Shown: positions 34,701 through 45,577 of the stretch, piece by piece | Numbering within the stretch: position 1 is the first letter of the stretch | Layout of the letters: every line of letters begins with the position of its first letter | NCBI RefSeq assembly: GCF_007655485.1 | Contig: NZ_VJXQ01000003.1 | Span: 303,742-367,741 of the forward strand | Length of the DNA stretch: 64,000 nucleotides | From: Halobellus captivus | Lineage (GTDB): Archaea; Halobacteriota; Halobacteria; Halobacteriales; Haloferacaceae | Direction of reading: 5' to 3' | Translations under genes and position numbers: made by a program | Notes under the pieces: generated by a model | The model's database searches: none | What the model saw: the letters and a program-made list of their open reading frames with translations, nothing else | Told to the model about the DNA's origin: nothing

Positions 34701-35798
34701 CTAGCTCCCTCTTCGCATCAATGCGCGGAGCTGCTCGCGAGAGAAGAACGACGAGGGCCGGTCCATATGCACGCCGATCTCGCCCGACAGCGCGCGGAGA
34801 CCGACGCGTTGGATCGGCTCCGGCAGCGAGTAGGCTCGCCGGAGCCAGTGACCCAGCGCGATCTCGCGTGAGAGCGCCGACCGCCACGCCGCGTCGTAGT
34901 CGCGGAGCGTCCCCGGATCGTCGGGATCGACGGTCTCGGCGGCGCAGTCGGCGGCGGTCATTCCGTAGAGGATCCCGCCGCCGGTGAACGGCTTCGTCTG
35001 CGCGGCGGCGTCACCGAGTAGGAAGACCCGGCGGCCGTGCACGCGCTCGGGCGGCCCGATCGGTATCGCCCCCGAGCAGAAGTGCTCGGTTTCCACGTCG
35101 TAGGCTTCGGTGAGTTCCCCGAACAACTCGTTGACGGAGCGTCCCGGCGGCGCGGCGAGGCCGTACTCGACGCCCGCCTCGCCGCGGGGGATCCGCCACG
35201 CGAAGAACCGGGGCGCAGTCAGGTGGACGTCGACGAAATCGCCGTCGTCAGGGTCGGGATCGAACGCGAGGACGCCGTGGATGATCTCTTCGGGCTCCGG
35301 GAGCCCGCACTGCCGCCGCACCCGCGAGGTCGGGCCGTCACACCCCGCCACCATTTTTGCCATCACTGTCTCTGTCTCGCCCGCGTTCGAGACGGTGAGC
35401 TCGACGCCGTCGTGACGCTCATCGACGTCGACGACGGTGTGGCGCTCGCGGACGTCCGCGCCCGCCTCCCGCGCGCACGCCGCGAGCGTGCGATCGAGTT
35501 CGACTCGATCGATCACGTTCGAGATCTCCTCACGCTTGTAGAAGGGGTAGGCGGCGGAGTCGGGACCGCCGACGTGGAACCGCGCGCCGTAGACGCGGTT
35601 CTGGAGGAGCCGGGGCTTCGCCTCGTCGGGGACGAATCCCCAGATGTCGGTGCTGACGTGGCCCGAGCACGCCAGCGGCGTTCCGACGGTGCCCTGCTCG
35701 AAGGCGACAACGTCGTATCCGGCCTCGGCCGCGCGCCGGGCGAAGCGCGCGCCCGCGGGGCCGACGCCGACGACCGCAAAATCGTACATTTCGCTCAT
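34701..35798 (-). CDS. Geranylgeranyl reductase family flavoprotein
   Basis: A 365-residue FAD enzyme: Rossmann motif VVGVGPAGARFARRAAEAGYDV, LACSGHVS, the substrate-side FFAWRIPRGEAGVEYGL and the second FAD motif LLGDAAAQTKPFTGGGILYGM. The family saturates isoprenoid chains, here most likely archaeal lipid or quinone side chains. ACSG with Cys is typical of archaeal digeranylgeranylglycerophospholipid reductases. Several paralogues usually exist per haloarchaeal genome, so the exact substrate is open. It is convergent with the LOV kinase gene. Confidence 0.88.
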   Translation of the reverse strand: MSEMYDFAVVGVGPAGARFARRAAEAGYDVVAFEQGTVGTPLACSGHVSTDIWGFVPDEAKPRLLQNRVYGARFHVGGPDSAAYPFYKREEISNVIDRVELDRTLAACAREAGADVRERHTVVDVDERHDGVELTVSNAGETETVMAKMVAGCDGPTSRVRRQCGLPEPEEIIHGVLAFDPDPDDGDFVDVHLTAPRFFAWRIPRGEAGVEYGLAAPPGRSVNELFGELTEAYDVETEHFCSGAIPIGPPERVHGRRVFLLGDAAAQTKPFTGGGILYGMTAADCAAETVDPDDPGTLRDYDAAWRSALSREIALGHWLRRAYSLPEPIQRVGLRALSGEIGVHMDRPSSFFSREQLRALMRRGS

Positions 35799-35840
35799 CT
35801 ATCGGAGCCGCGGGCATATACTTTCCCGGTCGCAACGTCG

Positions 35841-35918
35841 CGGTCCCGTTCGTCGGTTTCGACCGGCGATCTCGCTCGGCGGTCCCGTCCGGCGATTTCG
35901 ACCGGCTCTCTCGCTTGC
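35841..35918. repeat. 39-bp tandem repeat, 2 copies, between two minus-strand genes
   Basis: Units begin at 35841 and 35880, each starting CGGTCCCGT and containing TTTCGACCGGC then CTCGCT. A further fragment CCGTCCGGCGACCCGG follows. The array lies between the geranylgeranyl reductase start and the stop of the BNR-repeat gene. No gene is seen here. Confidence 0.7.
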
Positions 35919-35942
35919 CGTCCGGCGACCCGGCTCGCCGGG

Positions 35943-37049
35943 CTACTGCTCGACGACGGCGAGGCCGCTCGTCGTCGTGTCGCGAAACGACTCCGACCAG
36001 TCGATCTCCAAGCGCTCGAAGCCGTCGCCGCCGTCGGTGGTCCGAAACAGGCCGCGATCCGTGAACGCGAACAGTTCGCCGTCGGCGACGCCCGCGGCGA
36101 GCGTCGGTCGGAGCACCCCCTCTCCGGTCGGTACGCCCGCGTCGTCGATCCGCTCCCACTCGGCTTCGGTGGCCGCGGGTTCGGTTTCGCGTTGCGTGGA
36201 TGCGTCGCCGACGGCGTCGAGGTCGCCGTCGACTCGACGGTACAGATACGACGCCGCGGAACCGGTGCTGTGCGCCCGGCGCGCGCCCGCCGCGGCCGAA
36301 AGGAGAACGCGTCTCGGATCGCCGGGATCGATCGCGACGCTCCAGCAGTAGCGGTGCTTCAACCCCTCCTGCGGGAACGACCACGACTCGCCGCCGTCGC
36401 GGCTCTCGGCATACCCGTCGCCCGCGGCCGCTCGGACGACCTCCGACGCGTCGGGGTGAATCGCCATCGAGTGCGTGTCTCGCCGGGTCGACGGCGCGCG
36501 CTCCTCCCACGTCTCCCCGCCGTCGCGGCTCTGAATCAGCGCGCCAGCCTCGACGGCGACGTAGAGATGGGCCGGATCGGCGGGATCGACCTCGATCCAG
36601 CGGACGTGATGGGTGTGTGGCCGCGGCGGGAACGCCCACGTCGACGCCGACGGGAGGTCCGCGAGGCCGGGGAGCTCGCTCCACGTATCGCCGCCGTCTG
36701 TCGATCGGTAGACGGCGCTCGGCTCGCTCCCGGCGTAGACGACGTCGGGATCGTGCGGCGAGACGGTCACGCTCGTTACCGACGTCGCGAGCGCGGGCTC
36801 GCCGACGCGTTTCCACGTTCGTCCGCCGTCGACCGAGCGGTGCAGTCCGGCGTCGAAGGTACCGCAGAAGACCCGTTCGGGGGCATCGATCGCGGCGTCC
36901 AGACACTCGATGTCGTCGCGCTCGAAGGTGTACTCGGCGTCCGGTCCGGTAGCTGTGTCGTCGCTCGCCCGATCGCCGGTATCGCGGACGTCAGCGACGC
37001 CGCGGACGACGAGGACGCCCGCGCTGGAGGCCGCATAGCAGGTGACCAT
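35943..37049 (-). CDS. BNR/Asp-box beta-propeller protein
   Basis: A 368-residue protein built from BNR (Asp-box) repeats: SVDGGRTWKRVG, STDGGDTWSELPG, SRDGGETWEERA, SRDGGESWSFP and TTDGGDGFERL. It has no signal peptide or membrane helix, so it appears cytoplasmic. Catalytic residues of sialidases are not recognisable. Haloarchaea have several such soluble propellers, of unknown role. The ATG at 37049 begins MVTCYAASSAGVLVV. Confidence 0.85.
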   Translation of the reverse strand: MVTCYAASSAGVLVVRGVADVRDTGDRASDDTATGPDAEYTFERDDIECLDAAIDAPERVFCGTFDAGLHRSVDGGRTWKRVGEPALATSVTSVTVSPHDPDVVYAGSEPSAVYRSTDGGDTWSELPGLADLPSASTWAFPPRPHTHHVRWIEVDPADPAHLYVAVEAGALIQSRDGGETWEERAPSTRRDTHSMAIHPDASEVVRAAAGDGYAESRDGGESWSFPQEGLKHRYCWSVAIDPGDPRRVLLSAAAGARRAHSTGSAASYLYRRVDGDLDAVGDASTQRETEPAATEAEWERIDDAGVPTGEGVLRPTLAAGVADGELFAFTDRGLFRTTDGGDGFERLEIDWSESFRDTTTSGLAVVEQ

Positions 37050-37115
37050 ACACTACCTATGCGACGCAGTCACTTGGCCTCAGCGGGTGAACGAGCGGGA
37101 ACCGGAGCGGACCGA

Positions 37116-40064
<2,949 letters not shown>

Positions 40065-40132
40065 CTACGGCCGAGTAGGGAGAGCGGAGAGGAAAGTTCG
40101 TCGGTTCCGGCGGTCGGCCCCGACAAGGAAAC

Positions 40133-40477
40133 TCAGTTCAGCTTCTCGCGCGCGACGCCGACGCCCGTGGGCGAGATGATGATCTGATCGTCGCCCTTCT
40201 GGGCGATGTCGCCGTCGACTTCCTGGGCGACCTGCCGGAGGTCGTCGACGATGTGCTCCATCGTGCTGTCGCTCGTCGTGTGGCGCGTGATGTCCGCGAT
40301 AACGAGGTCGCCGTCGTAGACGGCGTCTTTGATCGCGATGACGTCCTGCTGGCCGCTGATGGTCGCGATTCGGACGCTCATTCCGGCCTCACCGCGGGAG
40401 GACTCGATGCCCTCGATGTCGAGATCGAGGTACTCGTCTGTCGAATGCTGTCCGCCCCCGCTGATGATTTTGCTCAT
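40133..40477 (-). CDS. sepF: Archaeal SepF, FtsZ membrane anchor
   Basis: A 114-residue protein ([13 protein letters not shown]) or 117 residues if the ATG at 40486 is used ([11 protein letters not shown]). Core motifs are [76 protein letters not shown]. Archaeal SepF tethers FtsZ to the membrane at the division site through its N-terminal amphipathic stretch. GGAGGT lies 9 nt before ATG 40477 and directly against ATG 40486, so a ribosome site favours 40477, while the known membrane-targeting N-terminus favours 40486. Located upstream of uvrA. Confidence 0.9.
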   Translation of the reverse strand: MSKIISGGGQHSTDEYLDLDIEGIESSRGEAGMSVRIATISGQQDVIAIKDAVYDGDLVIADITRHTTSDSTMEHIVDDLRQVAQEVDGDIAQKGDDQIIISPTGVGVAREKLN

Positions 40478-40588
40478 AATCCCCATACCTCCTTCAAACG
40501 GCAGTAACACGTTAGTTCTTACGTCAGACGATCGTCTGACGCGTCGGTCGGCTGCGGCGCGCCTGGGACGTCGCGGACGCCTCCCGGC

Positions 40589-41068
40589 TCAGACCGCGAA
40601 CTCGAAGAGGTCGTCACCGACGTGGTGGATCGACTCGACGACCTTCCCCGAGTCGCCGGTCATCTCGTCGCCGTCGACGAGCGCGCGACCGATCGCGAGC
40701 ACCTTTCCGTGGGTCTCCTCGGCGACCGTGACGAGTTCGCCCGAGGCGACGCCGTCGTCGGCCTCGACGATCCCCGGGCGCATCACGTCCGCACCGTCGC
40801 TGACGAACGAGATCGCTCCGGCGTCGACGGTGACGACGCCTCTCGTGGGGCCGTGGCGGTTCGCGCCCTGAACGGTCAGGAACGCCTCATCCTCGAACTG
40901 GACGACGTCCGGTTCGCCGTCGACGAGGACGACGTCGAACGGTTCGTCGGCGAGTTCGACCATCTCGTACGTGTCGCCGTCGAGGTCGACGCCCGTTTTC
41001 GATTCGATGGCGGCCTCCAGTTCGGCGATCTCGTCGGCGCGGAGGTGGTGGCGGGATTTCACCTGCAT
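40589..41068 (-). CDS. PUA-domain RNA-binding protein
   Basis: A 159-residue protein from ATG 41068 (MQVKSRHHLRADEIAELEAAI). N-terminal half resembles the small domain of MCT-1/archaeal pre-PUA proteins; the C-terminal half is a PUA domain with GVVTVDAGAISFVSDGADVMRPGIV and GELVTVAEETHGKVLAIGRAL. Such proteins bind tRNA or rRNA and related eukaryotic MCTS1 acts on the ribosome. The frame is open to 41137 but upstream residues are not conserved. Role in archaea not proven. Confidence 0.87.
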   Translation of the reverse strand: MQVKSRHHLRADEIAELEAAIESKTGVDLDGDTYEMVELADEPFDVVLVDGEPDVVQFEDEAFLTVQGANRHGPTRGVVTVDAGAISFVSDGADVMRPGIVEADDGVASGELVTVAEETHGKVLAIGRALVDGDEMTGDSGKVVESIHHVGDDLFEFAV

Positions 41069-41169
41069 ATCCGATCGCACGACGCGCCAGCCGATAAAAG
41101 GCGCGACACGAAACTCGTCTGACGACTCGGCGGACAAACGCTAAGTGACGGTGGTGCCTCCCTCTCGCT

Positions 41170-41622
41170 ATGTGGCGCTCCCGGAGTGACCGGGACGGGA
41201 CGACGGTGGTCTGTATCGCCTGCGGCACGTCGCTCCCGCGCTCGGAGGCGCGCGAGTACGACAAGCACGGTAACCGCTGGGAGCGACACGGAAAGTCCTT
41301 CGAGCACCTCTGTAAGGAGTGCTACCGCGGGCTCTGCCACCAGCCGCGCGGCGAACTCGAAGCCCTCCTGCTCGACGTCGAAGCGGAGGTGCGCACAGAT
41401 TTTCCGTCCGAACGATCCACTGTCGCCGATACCGACGCCGATTCCGGACTCGACAGCGACACGGACGCAGACTCGGTCGACGACACTGACGTCGACTCGG
41501 ACGCCGACTCGGCTTCGGTTCGGGGCTCACGGGCGGCATTTCTCTCTGCGTACGCCCGCGCGGTCGAGGCGCGCTACGGATCGATCGAGCCGTCCGAGAC
41601 GGAGTCCGAACGAGATCGCTGA
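41170..41622 (+). CDS. Zinc-ribbon haloarchaeal protein (DUF7562-like) with Asp-repeat tail
   Basis: A 150-residue protein. CIACGTSLPRSEAREYDKHGNRWERHGKSFEHLCKECYRGLC gives a four-Cys zinc ribbon (CxxC and CxxC), followed by HQPRGELEALLLDVE. The middle (residues 85-117) is a run of Asp-containing repeats such as DTDADSGLDSDTDADSVDD, and the end returns to helix (AAFLSAYARAVEARYG). Function unknown. It is divergent from the PUA gene. Confidence 0.75.
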   Translation: MWRSRSDRDGTTVVCIACGTSLPRSEAREYDKHGNRWERHGKSFEHLCKECYRGLCHQPRGELEALLLDVEAEVRTDFPSERSTVADTDADSGLDSDTDADSVDDTDVDSDADSASVRGSRAAFLSAYARAVEARYGSIEPSETESERDR

Positions 41623-41689
41623 TAGCAACTACCGGACTGTAGTACTGAGAGCAACAGCCGACGGTATCACCGACACCAACTGTCGAACG

Positions 41690-42139
41690 CTATCGCCCGA
41701 TGACGACGGCCTCGCGGATTTCTAAGGCGGTCTCCAGTTCGCTGCGTCTGTCCGCACTTGCCCCGAGTCGGCGGAGCTGTTGTGCGTGCGCCCGCCGCAG
41801 TGCGTCCACTTCGCGCTCGGGGAGGTCGAGGGCGTCGCCGACGTCCGTCCAGTGGCCCTCGGGAACGAGAAAGACGTCGCGCTCCTCCTCGGCGAACACG
41901 CGCTCGTAGGTGCGGCGATAGGTGTCGCGCCGCGGGCCGAGGTGCGCCTGCGCGTCCCGGAGCAACGGCGCGAGCCGCTCAGGTGCGACGCTGGCGGTTG
42001 CGCCGGTGTAGAGCAGGACATCGCCGTCGAGCGGTATCTCGTGCCCGCTCGGTTCTTCTCGCTCGCTCGATCCGCCGCGTCCACCGCCCTCGTTCACGTC
42101 GTCCCCTCCACCAGGGTCGTCGCTCGGCACCTCACCCAC
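41690..42139 (-). CDS. Uncharacterised haloarchaeal protein downstream of MoaD genes
   Basis: A 149-residue protein starting at a GTG (42139) that overlaps the end of the preceding gene. The N-terminus is acidic and Gly-rich; the conserved part is LDGDVLLYTGATASVAPERLAPLLRDAQAHLGPRRDTYRRTYERVF, then FLVPEGHWTDVGDALDLPEREVDALRRAH and EIREAVVIGR. I do not recognise a described enzyme; a haloarchaeal family of this pattern exists. Overlap with the DUF1952-like gene argues for a shared operon and perhaps a molybdopterin or sulfur-transfer link. Confidence 0.7.
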   Translation of the reverse strand: MGEVPSDDPGGGDDVNEGGGRGGSSEREEPSGHEIPLDGDVLLYTGATASVAPERLAPLLRDAQAHLGPRRDTYRRTYERVFAEEERDVFLVPEGHWTDVGDALDLPEREVDALRRAHAQQLRRLGASADRRSELETALEIREAVVIGR

Positions 42140-42401
42140 CGGCGCGCATCGCCTTCTGAGAGAACCGGTCGATCAGCCCGTCCAGCGTCTCCGGGTCGCC
42201 CTCGAAAACGACTGTCACCTCCGTCAGTTTCAGCGTCGGCCCGATCGACACTTTCTCGGCCGAAAGCGAGACTGTCCACCCCTCCCCTTCGACGCGCTCG
42301 TCGTCGACGATGTCGCCGCCGAGCTTTTCGAGGTAGTGGCGAGCGAGTCGCAGCGAGATCCCGCGATAGGACTTCTCTCTGGTCACGCTGGAGCTGCTCA
42401 T
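42132..42401 (-). CDS. MoaD-associated DUF1952-like protein
   Basis: An 89-residue protein, MSSSSVTREKSYRGISLRLA, with YLEKLGGDIVDDERVEGEGWTVSLS and VVFEGDPETLDGLIDRFSQKAMRAGG. It resembles the small C-terminal domain found with MoaD in archaea (DUF1952 type). Its start codon overlaps the MoaD stop (ATGA), so the two may act together in molybdopterin synthesis or small-modifier chemistry. No catalytic residue is obvious. Confidence 0.7.
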   Translation of the reverse strand: MSSSSVTREKSYRGISLRLARHYLEKLGGDIVDDERVEGEGWTVSLSAEKVSIGPTLKLTEVTVVFEGDPETLDGLIDRFSQKAMRAGG

Positions 42402-42691
42402 AGCGTCTCTCCGAGCGACCCGCCCGCGACGGGCGGGAAGATGCTCAGCGTGTCGTCGGGTTCGATCGGCGTGTCGACGCCCTGTTCGTGCTCGACGTCC
42501 CGCCCGTTCAGGAGGACGTTCACCTGCGGGGGGACCGCGCCGTCGTCGAGGAGCTCACCGGCGAGGCCCTCGAACTCGTCTTCGAGCGCGACGAGGACGT
42601 CGCCGACGGTCTCCGCGTCGTACTCGCGGGCGATCGTCTTCGTGCCCACCGCCTCGCGAAACGTGGCGAAAAAGCGCAGTTCAAACGACAT
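42398..42691 (-). CDS. MoaD/SAMP1-like ubiquitin-fold protein with tail beyond diglycine
   Basis: A 97-residue beta-grasp protein from ATG 42691 (MSFELRFFATFREAVG). The C-terminal motif is SIFPPVAGG, but six residues (SLGETL) follow the diglycine before the stop. MoaD and SAMP1 act with a C-terminal Gly-Gly that is adenylated and thiocarboxylated or ligated to proteins. The tail would have to be removed by a JAMM protease to expose the glycine, or this protein does not conjugate. The TGA stop overlaps the next gene's ATG, so the tail is not a wrongly called end. Confidence 0.82.
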   Translation of the reverse strand: MSFELRFFATFREAVGTKTIAREYDAETVGDVLVALEDEFEGLAGELLDDGAVPPQVNVLLNGRDVEHEQGVDTPIEPDDTLSIFPPVAGGSLGETL

Positions 42692-42848
42692 ACTCGATGC
42701 TCGGGCGCGGCGGGCAAAAAGGACGCGCCCCTGTGATACGTGTGCACGAAACCGATGCGTTGCGCCTCTCGGACGTTGGTTTCGCCGCAACTGCCTGTGC
42801 TCTCGTATCCTCCGAGCGTTCAAGTAGGATAGCGACGCCACACAGCGC

Positions 42849-43751
42849 GTGTCTCACCCAGTCGACTCCGACCCCGCCGCGTCCGCTGCCCCCGACGATG
42901 CCCCGTCAGCGTCGCCCGCTGACGACTCCGATCGACCCCGATCCGAGGGTTCAGACGCCGAAAACGAACCGCAGCCATCCTCTTTGGACGGCACGACTCC
43001 GATATCTCACCTCGCCCGTGCGGCCTACTGTCCGCGGCAGCTCCACTACGCCCGACGCGATGACGACCACGAACCGCCGTCAGGGGTCGCGGCCGTTCGC
43101 TCGCTGGCGTTCGCGTACGACCGAAACCGGTTCGCGACCGACGAGACGCTCCGCAGTCTGCCGATCGCCGTCTCGCCCGGGGCGTACCGGGAGAACCTCG
43201 CTGACCTCGCTCGACGGGAGCAGTTCGAACGCCTCGCGGATCCAACCGCGCGCGACGTCTTCCTCCGCGGCCGCGACTGCCACGGCGTCGCTCACAAGGT
43301 GTTGGAACCGACGGACGCGGACGGGAGCGCCGAATCGGGGTCTGAATTGACGGACGATTCCTCGACGGTCGAACAGACGAGCGCGGCGCCGACAGTCGAA
43401 CAGACGGATGCACCGCCGACGCCGACGATCGTCTCGCCGGGCGATCCGCCGCCGCAGGGCGTCTGGGAGCCCCAGCGGGTCCGCGCCGTCGCGGTCGCGA
43501 AGGCGCTCGCGTGGGAACGGAACCGAGAAGTTCCGCGAGCCCTCGTCGAGTACCCGGCTCACGGCGTCGTCCGGACCGTCCGGTTGACGACGCGGAACAG
43601 GAGCGCCTACCGGCGGACGCTGTGGACGGTCCGGTCGATGGCGGGCGTTCCGAGTCGAACCCGCGACACCGCCAAGTGCGACGCCTGCGACTACCGGTCG
43701 ACCTGCGGGACGAAAACGCGGTCGCTGCGGACGCTCCTCGGACTGGGGTGA
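42849..43751 (+). CDS. Orphan Cas4-like (PD-(D/E)XK superfamily) protein
   Basis: A 300-residue protein starting at GTG 42849. A Ser/Asp/Pro-rich N-terminus leads to ISHLARAAYCPRQLHYARR, the Cas4/RecB-like first cysteine (Cys61), and it ends with CDACDYRSTC (Cys277, 280, 286), giving the four cysteines of an Fe-S cluster. The middle has GRDCHGVAHKVLEP and a 50-residue low-complexity insert. A clear D...ExK nuclease triad is not visible. No cas genes or CRISPR array are in the window. It may be a structural relative that has lost nuclease action. Confidence 0.72.
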   Translation: MSHPVDSDPAASAAPDDAPSASPADDSDRPRSEGSDAENEPQPSSLDGTTPISHLARAAYCPRQLHYARRDDDHEPPSGVAAVRSLAFAYDRNRFATDETLRSLPIAVSPGAYRENLADLARREQFERLADPTARDVFLRGRDCHGVAHKVLEPTDADGSAESGSELTDDSSTVEQTSAAPTVEQTDAPPTPTIVSPGDPPPQGVWEPQRVRAVAVAKALAWERNREVPRALVEYPAHGVVRTVRLTTRNRSAYRRTLWTVRSMAGVPSRTRDTAKCDACDYRSTCGTKTRSLRTLLGLG

Positions 43752-43770
43752 TCCGTGCGCTGGCGGTCTC

Positions 43771-43860
43771 GTCGCTGCCGCTGGTTCGCCGGTCGTCATC
43801 AGTCGCCGCCGCTAGTTCGCCAATCGTCCCCAGTCGCTGGCGTGGACCGGCCGGTCATCA
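43771..43860. repeat. 31-bp degenerate tandem repeat, about 3 copies
   Basis: Units start at 43771, 43802 and 43833. The first two share GTCGCYGCCGCTRGTTCGCC; the third is a decayed GTCGCTGGCG version. The array occupies the space between the stop of the Cas4-like gene and the stop of the Sua5 gene. Confidence 0.7.
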
Positions 43861-43882
43861 CCGCTCGCCGCCACTGATCTGA

Positions 43883-44536
43883 TCAGTCGCTCTCGACAGT
43901 CGGCTGCGACCCGGTCTCGTCGGTCAGCCACGCCACGATCGCGTCGGCCATCGCCCCGCGTCGGTGGACGACGTTGCGCTCGGGATCGACCACCGTGCTC
44001 TCGGTCCCGGGTGTCGGCCCCGCGTCGACGACGGCCCCGACCGACTCGCGGAGCGTCGGGTCCAACGCGGAGACGTCGGTGACGCTCGCCGAGCCGCTGA
44101 CGTTGGCGCTCGTCGCGGTCACCGGGGTCGGGGCGACCCGCTCGAACAGCGCCAGCGCCACCTCGTGATCCGGGATCCGGACGCCGACGCGGTCGCCGCC
44201 AGCGGTGAGCACGTCGGGAACCGCGGGTTTCCGTTCGACAACGACGGTGACCGGTCCGGGGAGGAACGCCCGCATAAACCGGCACGCTCGTTCGGTCGGA
44301 CGGGTGTATCGCAGGGCCCCGTCGATGCTCGGGACGCCCAACGAGAGCGGCTTCGATCGATCGCGGCCTTTGAGCTCGAACACGCGCTCGACGGCCGCCG
44401 GATCCGTCGCATCCGCACCGAGCCCGTAGACCGTCTCGGTCGGATAGACCACGGCCTCGCCGCGTTCGATCGCCGCTGCCGCCTCGTCGATGGCGGCCGA
44501 GAGTCGGGAATCTGCCGTTTCCTCGAAATCGGTCAT
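43883..44536 (-). CDS. L-threonylcarbamoyladenylate synthase (Sua5/YrdC family)
   Basis: A 217-residue YrdC-domain protein with AIERGEAVVYPTETVYGLGADA, ELKGRDRSKPLSLGVPS, FLPGPVTVVVERKP and TATSANVSGSASV. It makes threonylcarbamoyl-AMP from threonine, bicarbonate and ATP, the first step toward t6A37 in tRNAs reading ANN codons. The extra C-terminal Sua5 domain is absent, as in YrdC-type members. Located as a single gene, next to the orphan Cas4-like gene. Confidence 0.9.
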   Translation of the reverse strand: MTDFEETADSRLSAAIDEAAAAIERGEAVVYPTETVYGLGADATDPAAVERVFELKGRDRSKPLSLGVPSIDGALRYTRPTERACRFMRAFLPGPVTVVVERKPAVPDVLTAGGDRVGVRIPDHEVALALFERVAPTPVTATSANVSGSASVTDVSALDPTLRESVGAVVDAGPTPGTESTVVDPERNVVHRRGAMADAIVAWLTDETGSQPTVESD

Positions 44537-44635
44537 CTGTCCGAGTCGATGAGGTCAGCGGAAAAGAGCGTGGCGGATGCGCGCGTCGGATCCCGGTGGG
44601 CTCCGAGTCGGCTGGAAACCGATCGATTCCGTCGT

Positions 44636-45148
44636 TCAGACGTGTTGGTCGATCGCGGCCTCGATCTCGTCGTACTCGGGGAACTCGGGCCACTCCGCGG
44701 CGGCCCACGCGTACTGGACCGTTCGCGACTCGTCGAGGAGGAAGACGGCCGGGCGGTGTTCGATCACCCCAGCCATCCCGTCGAGGGGGTTCTCGATCCC
44801 GTAGTCGGCGGCCACCTCGGCGGCAGGGTCCGAGAAGAGACGGGCCCCGTCCGCCCGCTCGTCGAGGAGGGCTTTGTGCTCGTACGGCGAGGAGACGGAC
44901 ACGCCGACGACCTGCACGTCGTCCGCGAACGCTCGGTCGTCGATCTCGTTCCAGATGTACGTCGTCGGGAACGCGCCGTCCATCGGGTGGAACACCAGGA
45001 GCGTCGGCCCCTCGGACGCGACCGCCGAGAGCGACGCGTCCTCCCAGTACTCTTCGTTCACGATCGGTCGCGTGAAGTCCGGTGCGGTTTCGCCCGCCTC
45101 GGGGTGGTCGCTCTCCGGAAGCGAAACGACCTCGAAGTCGACCATCAT
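44636..45148 (-). CDS. Cysteine-less peroxiredoxin-like protein
   Basis: A 170-residue thioredoxin-fold protein with PEAGETAPDFTRPIV and LLVFHPMDGAFPTTYIWNEID. In real peroxiredoxins the last segment contains the peroxidatic Cys; here that position is Thr/Tyr and the whole protein has no cysteine at all. The fold and charged DPAAEVAADYGIENPLDGMAG are intact. It shares a start/stop overlap with the glutaredoxin-like gene. Peroxidase activity is therefore unlikely; a structural, chaperone or binding role is an inference. Confidence 0.82.
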   Translation of the reverse strand: MMVDFEVVSLPESDHPEAGETAPDFTRPIVNEEYWEDASLSAVASEGPTLLVFHPMDGAFPTTYIWNEIDDRAFADDVQVVGVSVSSPYEHKALLDERADGARLFSDPAAEVAADYGIENPLDGMAGVIEHRPAVFLLDESRTVQYAWAAAEWPEFPEYDEIEAAIDQHV

Positions 45149-45414
45149 GCGGCCCCTCCCTCGCCGTAGGTCGTCGTCAGGTACTCGACGATGTTCGCCG
45201 ACTCCGACATCGTGACGCCGGTATCCTCGTCGACGATCGCCGGGACGCTCCGCTTACCGGAGACGCGCTTGACCACGTCGCGGTCGGCGTGCATCGGCTC
45301 GACGAACCGGGATCGATACGAGAGATCCAGTTCGTCGAGGACGCGGACGACGCGCTCGCAGAACGGACACGCCTGCAGCCGATACAGGGTGATCTGTGGG
45401 TCGGAATCGCTCAT
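45145..45414 (-). CDS. Glutaredoxin/GST-N domain protein
   Basis: An 89-residue thioredoxin-fold protein with redox motif CPFC (Cys16, Cys19) in YRLQACPFCERV, the cis-Pro in RSVPAIVDEDTG and SESANIVEYL. The motif fits a dithiol glutaredoxin. Haloarchaea use gamma-glutamylcysteine rather than glutathione. It is followed by the cysteine-less peroxiredoxin gene with an overlap. Confidence 0.88.
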   Translation of the reverse strand: MSDSDPQITLYRLQACPFCERVVRVLDELDLSYRSRFVEPMHADRDVVKRVSGKRSVPAIVDEDTGVTMSESANIVEYLTTTYGEGGAA

Positions 45415-45577
45415 ACCTCGGGTACGGCCGTCTCGTCCCTAAGGCTGTCGGAGGCGGTCGTGGGGCGTCTGCTAGGCCCCCGCATCCAACCCGTTGTCAC
45501 GTTCGAGGGCTCCCGCGTCCGCAACCAACGACGAGGGTAACTCTTAATTCCGGGGCAAGACAAGGTGACGTAGTTAT

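Noticed and set aside
35943-37049. A secreted sialidase
   Set aside because: BNR repeats alone do not show sialidase; there is no signal peptide and the catalytic Arg triad and FRIP motif are not present.
42849-43751. Evidence for a CRISPR-Cas locus
   Set aside because: Only a Cas4-like protein is present. There is no array, leader, cas1 or cas2 in the window, and the nuclease triad is not visible.
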